From Monocercomonoides exilis (lineage: Eukaryota; Preaxostyla; Oxymonadida; Polymastigidae), in assembly GCA_001643675.2 (NCBI GenBank), contig LSRY02000011.1, positions 1,240,001 through 1,304,000 of the forward strand: DNA of 64,000 bases, given 5' to 3'. The notes beneath the pieces are model-generated. The model did not search any database, was not told the DNA's origin, and worked only from the letters and a program-made list of their open reading frames with translations. Numbering within the stretch: the stretch's first letter is position 1; every line of letters begins with the position of its first letter. Position numbers and translations under genes: made by a program. Below, piece by piece: positions 55,813 to 64,000 of this stretch.

Positions 55813-58800
55813 ATGGATCCGCTTGATATCCCAGAGGAGACAAAAAGCGTTGAAAAAGATCCAAGTGGAAGATATGTGAAGGTTTCCAAATCATTGCCTT
55901 TTATTTTATGAGAATAAAATGTTTCAAATTAATTCTTAAATAATTTTAGTATTCAAACGAAGTTGTAGAGAAGTCTCCATTTAAAGAAGTATTTGTCGCT
56001 TATGACAGTGAAAACGGAAATGAAGTTACATGGACCCAATATCTTCTCAAAAACACACAACCAAGTGACTTTTCCAGCATACAATTAGAGGTTTTTTATT
56101 TTTAGATTTTTTCCTTTATTTTTAATAAAATTAAACAAACATTTACTGCTCAAACTGCAATATTCCTTTTTTTCTATTTTTACTGTAATAGATCAATTCT
56201 TTGAAAGAGATAACTCATCCGAATATACTCAATTTGTTTGATTATTGGGTTATCGAAGAAAAGCAAATGCTTATATACATTACCGAAAAAATGAGCTCAG
56301 GAACTTTGAAAGAGTTTGTTCTTTTTTTATAAAATAGATTCATAAAATTTTATCTCCATAAAACGCATGACGCCTACAATTGAAGTTACATTATTCAACA
56401 TGGAATTCCAAATTTGTCAGTTACCTGCAAACGGTGCAGACAAATGCTAACTGCATTAGATTTTCTTCACTCTCAAATTCCACCCGTTGTTCATCAAGAT
56501 GTAAAAAGTGAAAATATCTACATCAACGGCCAAACAGGAAAGGTAAAACTGGGGGAATTCGGCATTTCAAGTAAATTAAAGCAATTTCTTCGAGGCTCTC
56601 TCACAACCAATTTGGAGTATACTGCCCCTGAACAGGCATCAGGTGAGCAATCAACGAAAGTGGATATATACGGATTTGGTCTGTGCCTTCTAGAAATGGT
56701 AACTGGAAGGGCACCATACGAAGAATGCAAGACAGAGATTCAGATTCTTCAGAAGATATTATCTGGAATTGAGCCTGAAGCACTTGAGACAATTTCAGAT
56801 GAAGAAACAAAGCGCATAATTCGAATGTGCATTTCGACAAATCCAGATAACCGTCCATCGGCTAAAGAGCTATTAGCGATGGAGTATTTCCAGCCAACAA
56901 AAGAAGAAGAAGAAGAGGAGGAGGAGGAAGAATATGAAGATGAAATTACTAATGAAGATGACACTTCATTGACTGATAGGCAATCTGTGAGTGAAAAGAA
57001 AGAATACGTCGAAGCATACACGACGGACGACTCTGAGCAAGTTGCTTCATCTTCTTCGCAGCCGTCGGATGCTTCGTATTTACCATCTTCCTCGTCTTTT
57101 TCTCAATCTCCTTCGTTTTCATCTGCTGTTCCATCTTCAGAGCAACCTTCTGCTTCAGCAGCAATTTCTTCTTCCACTTCATTCCCCTCATCTTCTCTTC
57201 CGTCCATTACCTCTCCGCCCTCTGTGCGAGCAACCCCAACCACCCAAAGCCCCTCAGAGTCCAGGGAAGGCAACAGCAACTACATGCCAACATTCCTCGA
57301 AAAACCTTCCCAAGAATACTCAGATGCATCTGCAGCTGCAGTCACAGCCTCTCTTCTTGCGAGAGAAGGCGAGGCTGCGCACAGAGAACCCACCACACCT
57401 TCATTTTCGCCATCTCAGTCCATATCCTCACTTCACCCACATCACACAGCCACACCACCCACTGCCTCATCTCTTTCATTTCAGCCAATCGTCCCTCATC
57501 TTCAATCATCAACAACAGCAACAGCGACTCCATCCACTTTCGCAACCCTGCCGCTGTCTACACCCCAAACACAGACCCAACCTCAGCCTCAGCCTCAGCC
57601 ACAGTCACATCCATCAACCCCGTCAGCTGCTGCCACACTCTCTTCCCTTCCACCTAATGTCGTGCCATATATCTCTCATTTCCTCTTCCAGTGCCTCAAG
57701 CAGTCCAAAAGCGGCGGGGACATGTTTCAAACACTGCATTCGATGAAGGAGAAGTTCATCGAAGCGACACGGCGTGATAGGCAAGAGAGGCTGAGTCACA
57801 TCCATTCAGCATATCTGACACCCACCTCCACTTCACTGTCACATCCATCGACTTTGCCTGTGCTCAACAGCGAGTCCAGCTCTAAGGAGAAAACAGGAGC
57901 ACGCACAGACAATGCACGCCAGGCGCTGCCCCCATCTGACCAGATAACACTGTCGATGAGTATGCCTGCTGATATGTCGATGGTGTCTCCCTCACAGTCG
58001 CCGTCTCAGAGCACAGCCAATCTGCACTACGGTGCTAAAACAGACCCTTCGCTGCATTCGATGAATGGACAGCGTTTGATAAAGGAGCCTATTCCGTCGT
58101 CATCATCATCGTCATCTTCATCTTCTTCAGGCTCCATTCCATATTCTGGGAGCACCCCACAGTCAACCGACGCAATCAACAAGCTGCTCTCTTCACTCAC
58201 TCCGCAGCAGCACATGGCTCTTCTGGCACATCTGTCTCTGCTCCAGTCAAAAATGGCTGGGGCAGGCTCAGCTGCCTCTCATCTGGACAAAACACTGTCA
58301 AGCTCTTATTCCACGCGCAGCAGTGTGAATCTGCTGTCCCATCAACATCTTCATCAGCAGCACCAGCAACATCAACAGCATCTTCAGCATCTGCAGCAGA
58401 ATGCAGAGCAACTCATGGGATCACATCACCATCACTATCACTCACATCACCATTCACAACAACCACAACAGACACAGACACAACAACAGCAACAGCAGCA
58501 GCAACAGGCCAGCAAAGCAGAAGGCACACAAGATTCAACAGAACAGAACGAGAAAGACGAGTCAAAGACTGGGGCAGGCGCTGCGGATATGAAAGCGGTG
58601 AATCCTATGTCACCGAATCTGCATCGTATGCACTCAAATAGATTGCATCATGGACATCGCAAAGAGGAGAATGCGACTGGACAACAGATAAATGATACAG
58701 AGCACACACAAACTGGGAAAGAACAAGATGCCAGTCAGCATCCACTTGAAGGAGACAGAAAGAGCAGCTTGCCCCGCTCAGAAATCGGACTGATTGGAAC

Positions 58801-59821
58801 ATCTCCTCCACCACCGCAACAACCACAGATGCAGATGCAGTCACAGACTCAGACTCAGACACAGTCTACTCAAGGCTCAACAACTTCACACAACGAACCA
58901 GTGGATCATCCACAAGGCTCTTATTCGCCGTCTCCATCGATGCCATCGCAGAACCCGCCAGAACTCACCGCACATCAGTTCTCAACGCTTCTGTCGCTGA
59001 TTGTGGAGAGAGCGAAGAAAGAACAATTGATTGGACAGAAGCTGAGGCAGCACCACATGTCAAACTACGAGAGACACAAAGGCGATAAAGCATCGCTTGA
59101 ACAGACTCCCAATGAAAATAGGGCGAATTTTCACACTTTACAGCAGAAAAGTGTGTCGTGCGCTTATTTGCCCACTTTTCTGGATACAATGGCACATCCT
59201 CATACGTCTCCGCTGTCTTCGGGGTATCTACCATTCAATCAGCAGTCATCAGCTACTGATTCACTACACCCACACATTCAGCCAGCCAATCCTGCTAACA
59301 GCACAACAGCTGCTGCTGCTTCTGCTGGTCCAGCCACAAGCGAACAAATAGAAGGACGTTCTTCAGCTGAATCTCCAAGCTTAAGTGCACAACAAACACC
59401 ATCAACTTATGCAATATCCCCATCAACCAGCGAGGCTATTGAAGGAGCTCATCAAATCCCACAGATACAGCTACAGTCTCAACAGGGCGCCAATCAAGAC
59501 CTTTACACCACAGTCAAGTCCACCACGCTTTCCTCGGACTCTGCTTTTGACACGATCCATTCCACATCCTCGCACCACCCGTATGTGTCTGACATATTCG
59601 GTGCCCGTGTAGCATCCAGTGTGTTCAACCAGCTGACACAGCTGCTGAATCCACAGAGCAGATCGTCTGAAGACGTCAGCCCATCTCTGACACCATCAGA
59701 GACAATTGGATCGAATTACTACCAGTCGCCTACTATTGATGACAAGACACCTGGATTAGCTCACCAGGCAGAGCTGCATGGGCAGTCAGCTTCTGCCTCT
59801 TCTTCTCCATCCTCATCATCG

Positions 59822-59852
<31 letters not shown>

Positions 59853-62800
59853 CTGCAGCTGGTCAATCGAATCCAGCCACCATCTACGATTCACTCAGCA
59901 AACTTCATCCGTATGTGCCACCAGCAGATGATGAGCTGTACAACACATCTCAGATGAAGTATGGCTCGAAAAGTGGCAGCTTCGATAAATCTCTTCTTTC
60001 TCAACGAAGACGGAGTGAAAACTGGGCAGAAGATGGAGAATATAGTCCCGACGAAGGCAGCTCTTCATCGCACAACACATTTCTGGATGAAGAAAAGTGG
60101 AATCCGCGCGAAGACGACCACGAAAGCGTGAGCTGGAGTCAGAGCACACAGGAATCAGACCGCTATTCGAATTCCCTGCACAGGAAGAAGCGGATGCTGA
60201 GTGTGTTTTCGGAGATTCCGCCGAGCGAGCAGAGCGCGCAAAGCGAATCAGACAGTGCAGACAGTTCAGATGGAGAAGGGTCGTCCTCATTGCTGCTTGT
60301 CTCTTCTCCTTCCACTCATTCCACGATGCTCTCTACAGACAGCTTCGACAGCTCTGCCCCGACTGAGTCGTCGTTTCCTGGTTCGACCTCTTCCTTTCTG
60401 AGGGACGGACAGCAAAGCGAGTCAGCGTCACAGTCTCATTCGCATTCACATTCGAATTCTCTTTCGATTCTCTCTTCTTCTTCTTCTGTCCTATCATCCT
60501 CTGAGTCAGACCCCACGCTGTATCATTTGAAGTACACTATCCCATCCACCGATGGTACACCCCCAAAAGTGTTGGACTTTGACTTCTCGACTGAGACTGA
60601 TAGAGCAGAAGACGTAGCAGCAGAGATGGCAGCGTCGTTTGGGCTGCCGGAAGAGGTGCAGCCGGTGATTGTGGATGCGATCGAGAGACAGATTGAAGAG
60701 AAGATACTCGAAAGAGACTCGAGGAAGAGGCTGAGGGCGGCGAGGCGCTTAGAGAGAGAGAAGAGAAGGGAGGTGAGGAGGAAAGAGAGGAGGAGGAGGA
60801 AGTGGCTGAGGAAGAAGAGGAACATGAGGAGGGCGGAGAAATACAGGCTGAAAGTGGCAGAGAGAAAGAGAGGGCGCTCAGAGCAGATGAAAAGAGAGGC
60901 AGAAAAAGACGGGAAAGAAGTGACAAGTGAAAGCAGACGAGAGTCAATGCCAAACTTGCCTTTGAACCAGCCATTTGGAGTGTTGCAGAGATCTCCTTCT
61001 CAATCGATAATGTCAACCAGCTCGCCTTCAAAGCAAGGTGCTTCTTCTTCTTCTTCTGCACAAGAGCAACAACTATCAACTGAGCCAGCATTCACAAACA
61101 GAGAGGATATGCATACAAACATATCTGTTCCATCTTCAACACACCCGAACTTTGACAGGGAAAGCCAGCATTCAGAAAGCGAGCTGTCTGCCCTGAAAAC
61201 AACAGAAGATGTTCCAAACAGAACTTTTGCGACAATCACATCCGAAGCAACCAAAGAAAATGAAGAGGAAACAGAGAGCGAAGACTCTGAACTGGTCATT
61301 CCGATATTGTCATCCACATCCACCACAGGTTCCTCCTCCATCCAGCTGATCCCCCACACTCGCTCCGCCAGCCAGCATCAGCTGCTACCAGCTGTGCCCA
61401 CACCATCAAACACTCCAACACCAATAGAACCAGTCACACCTTCCCCTACCCCTCCATCTGCATCTATGAATGCTTATGCAAACGCCTCTGCAAATGCGTC
61501 TGCAAATGTGTCACCAATGAACTTTGAACAAGAAGGAGGAAGTTCAAACGAAATACACAGGCAGCGTCATGGGCCGTCTCTGACACAGCCATCTATCAGC
61601 CCGCAGATCAGCTCGCCTCCCACACCTTCTCGAAGGCACTTCAAACTGTCTGACAGCGGAGACTCCAAAACACTCCCTGCTTCTATCAAAACAACTGCTT
61701 CCACTGCCTCTGCTGCATCTTCGATGTCTTCCATTGCTTCAGTTGCTTCCATTTCTCCTGGTTCTGCTAGCACCCAACCTCCCTCGTCGGCTGTGGTGTA
61801 TGGCGGCGGCTCCTCTGGAACCCGCACCTTCATCACATCCACCCCAGTCAGCGCCTCTCATTCTATCACCTCACAACAGATCCTGCCAACTATCTCATCC
61901 ATCTCTTCAGCTTCTTCCACTGTCATCTCCACATCTGCCCTGTCTCCTGTCTCTTCTCCGCCTCCTTCTGTTCCTTCAAACACAGCCATTTCTGCCTCTT
62001 CTATTGTTTCTCCTCCAATCGTCACACAACCTTCTCCTCCACAAGGCATTTCTGATGAAACAGCTGCCTCAACCACAGCTTCCACTGCTTCTGCAACCGA
62101 CCGCTCCCCAACCTCACATTCAGTTCACACTGTGTCCTCTGCCGCTTCTGCTTCTTCTGGCTCTGTTTATTCCCCCGTCTCTGCTAATTCCGCCTCTTCT
62201 ACTGCATTAGACTCACAAATGGGGTCACAAGTGAAATCTCTGAGTCCCACACTCACATCTTCTGCGATGTATCAGCTCACAACCCCTCCAACAGCTGTGT
62301 TGAATGGCAGTGTAAGTTCAATGAAGCAGTCTCCATTGCTCAATTCCGGTGAAAAGCACAGTGAAGGAGAACAAGTGTTTGTGTCCACACTCAACTCGCT
62401 CCCGTCAATCACTGCGTGGAACGTGCTGCCTTCGCCTGATGCAGATCTGTCTGCTCAGAAGGAAAACATCAATCAAAGAGAAAGTATCAACATCACTGGA
62501 GGTATCAGCGGTATCAACAGTATCAGCAGCAGCAGCCATACTCTTCCACCACAGCCCAGCCAGTACATGAAGTATGCTCTCCAGACCCCCTCTGCCTCTC
62601 CACTGCGCCCGTCTTCCTCTGGCTTCTCCACCACTGCCTCTTCTCGTGCCTCTCCCTCTCGTCTCTTCTCTGTAACTGACTCGTCTGAGCCAAACACCCC
62701 TACCTCTGTCTCTATCCCTCCTTCATATGGTACAAAGCCTCCATCGCCCACTCCTCCATTCATGTTTGCTTCAATCAACGGCTCCCCGCCAGATGCACTG

Positions 62801-64000
62801 GGCAGCAGTGGCAGCAGCAATAATAACAATAACAATAACAATAGCAGCAGTAATAGCATTAATAACATAAATGGCAATAGCACAACTTCACAGAGAAGCC
62901 TCGTCCCTCCTGTGATGAAGTACATCATGGGCCTTAAAAGAATCCATTCAGACGCCTTTTCTGATGCGGGTAAGGCAAACAGCTCATCCAACCAGATAAG
63001 CCCATCAACGTATGCTATCCAGAGCCAGAACCAGAACCACAGCAAGACGTTTTCTAGTCTCTCGGGGCATCCAAGTCACATGTCAAATCCAGAGCTTCTG
63101 CATGTGCATGCGCTGAGTGATAAAGACAGTGACAAACAGCTTCAGCTCAACACTCTGAATGAAAACTCTCCTTCCCCCACGCCTTCCTCCACATCCCTCT
63201 CTTCCTCTTCCTTTGCTGGCATTGAGCAGTTCTCCGAAGCCAAAGAGCATCTTCCCCAGTCTGCCAAGCAGCCCCGCTCGCACTCAGTCGCACCTGGTTC
63301 CACACTCCCCACAATCCCCAGCGTCTCCTCAGGAGCCTTCCACAAATCGCAATCGTTTGCCATTTCTTCCCTGCGCTGCACAGATGACAGACACATCCGA
63401 CATCATCTGCATCGGTTTCTGAGGAAGCATCGCCTGGCTACATCGATGCTATCACGTGATCTGCTCACTGAGATCAATTCTTGTGGAATCATCCGCCCAA
63501 CACTCAATCCGGGGCCTCTCCATCTCTGCAGCCCTTCTGTGCTCCCTCCTCTGCACTCATCGTATGGCGGGCCTTTTTACTCGTTTGTGAAGAAGGAGAG
63601 GAAGAAGAGAGCAGAACTGAGGCAGAAGAAAGCGAAACAATTACACACACAAACTCCATCTTCTGTGGACAAATCCTCAAAAAATGCAGAAGAAGACAAT
63701 GTTCCGTGCAGCCAGTCGCCTACTGTGAAGATCGGGGACATCGTCACTGAAGGCACCGATCTCAATCAAATGGGCTTCGACTTCGATTCTTCTCCTCTTG
63801 TCAGCTCACCCGGTGAGCTGCTACGTTCAATCTCGCCTGTTTCCTCTTCTTCCCCGTCCCGCTGCTGCGCCACGCACCGCAGCTCTTTCTTCGATGAGAT
63901 GCTGGGAGAGTATGTGGGCATCCAGTACAAGTTGCAGCAGCAGAGCTATGTCCCTTATGTGCACCTGCCTCCCATCCGCTTATCAGCAGCCATCCATCCA
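55813..64000 (+). CDS. WNK-like protein kinase, giant, continues past the window
   Basis: Exons: 55813-55881, 55950-56090, 56192-56313 and 56386 to beyond 64000. The frame stays open to the last base, at least 2649 residues. Lobe order fits WNK: FKEVFVAYDSENGNEVTWTQ, HPNILNLFDYWV, SSGTLKDYIIQHG, CRQMLTALDFLHSQIPPVVH, QDVKSENIYING, YTAPEQASGEQSTKVDIYGF and RIIRMCISTNPDNRPSAKEL. As in WNKs, beta-3 has no Lys (EVTW). The beta-2 position that carries the ATP-binding Lys in WNK1 appears to be Val here, HRD is HQD, and the DLG motif reads EFG. Near residue 1494 a segment (VLDFDFSTETDRAEDVAAEM, ASFGLPEEVQPVIVDAIERQ) resembles the WNK PF2/OSR1-C domain, followed by a very basic helix. The rest is Ser/Gln/Pro/His-rich. 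WNKs control ion and osmotic balance; here activity is uncertain. Confidence 0.85.

Overview
The window is nuclear DNA from an intron-bearing protist with the standard genetic code. Every complete gene reads TAA or TGA as stop, and no supported gene needs a reassigned codon. Most genes are split by short GT-AG introns of about 50-200 nt. The intergenic DNA is very AT-rich. A 3062-residue beta-helix/transmembrane/kinase-like protein, a huge Ser-rich protein and divergent kinases suggest an oxymonad-type metamonad (Preaxostyla, such as Monocercomonoides or relatives). That placement is inference from protein style, not a database match.

Region by region: 1-18.85 kb is a transposon graveyard. 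It holds one tRNA-Arg, a decayed fragment of the beta-helix receptor family, decayed pogo, DDE_Tnp_4 and Merlin transposases, several foldback elements and MITEs, and two apparently intact transposase genes (DDE_Tnp_4 type at 13.46-15.49 kb; a pogo/DDE_1 element with TIRs and a TA target duplication at 16.19-17.88 kb). From 18.85 to 42.35 kb it is gene-rich: tRNA-Gly, SRP14, a 3466-residue Ser-rich protein of unknown function, a head-to-head pair of ribosomal protein genes (uL23 and eS31, the latter fused to a very divergent ubiquitin-like leader), and the giant beta-helix receptor-like pseudokinase. From 42.4 to 49.6 kb there is a second block of nested elements. From 50.4 kb to the end there are housekeeping and signalling genes: a membrane-anchored PXK/Slob-like pseudokinase head-to-head with RAD9 (the 9-1-1 checkpoint clamp subunit), then a WNK-like kinase gene whose reading frame stays open through the right edge of the window.

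The genes do not form one pathway. The recurring themes are kinase-fold proteins with altered catalytic residues (three in the window), giant low-complexity proteins, tightly spaced divergent gene pairs, and mobile elements inserted into one another at exact TA boundaries. Intron-exon models were built by hand from splice-site motifs, reading phase and similarity to known families; exact ends may be off by a base or two.
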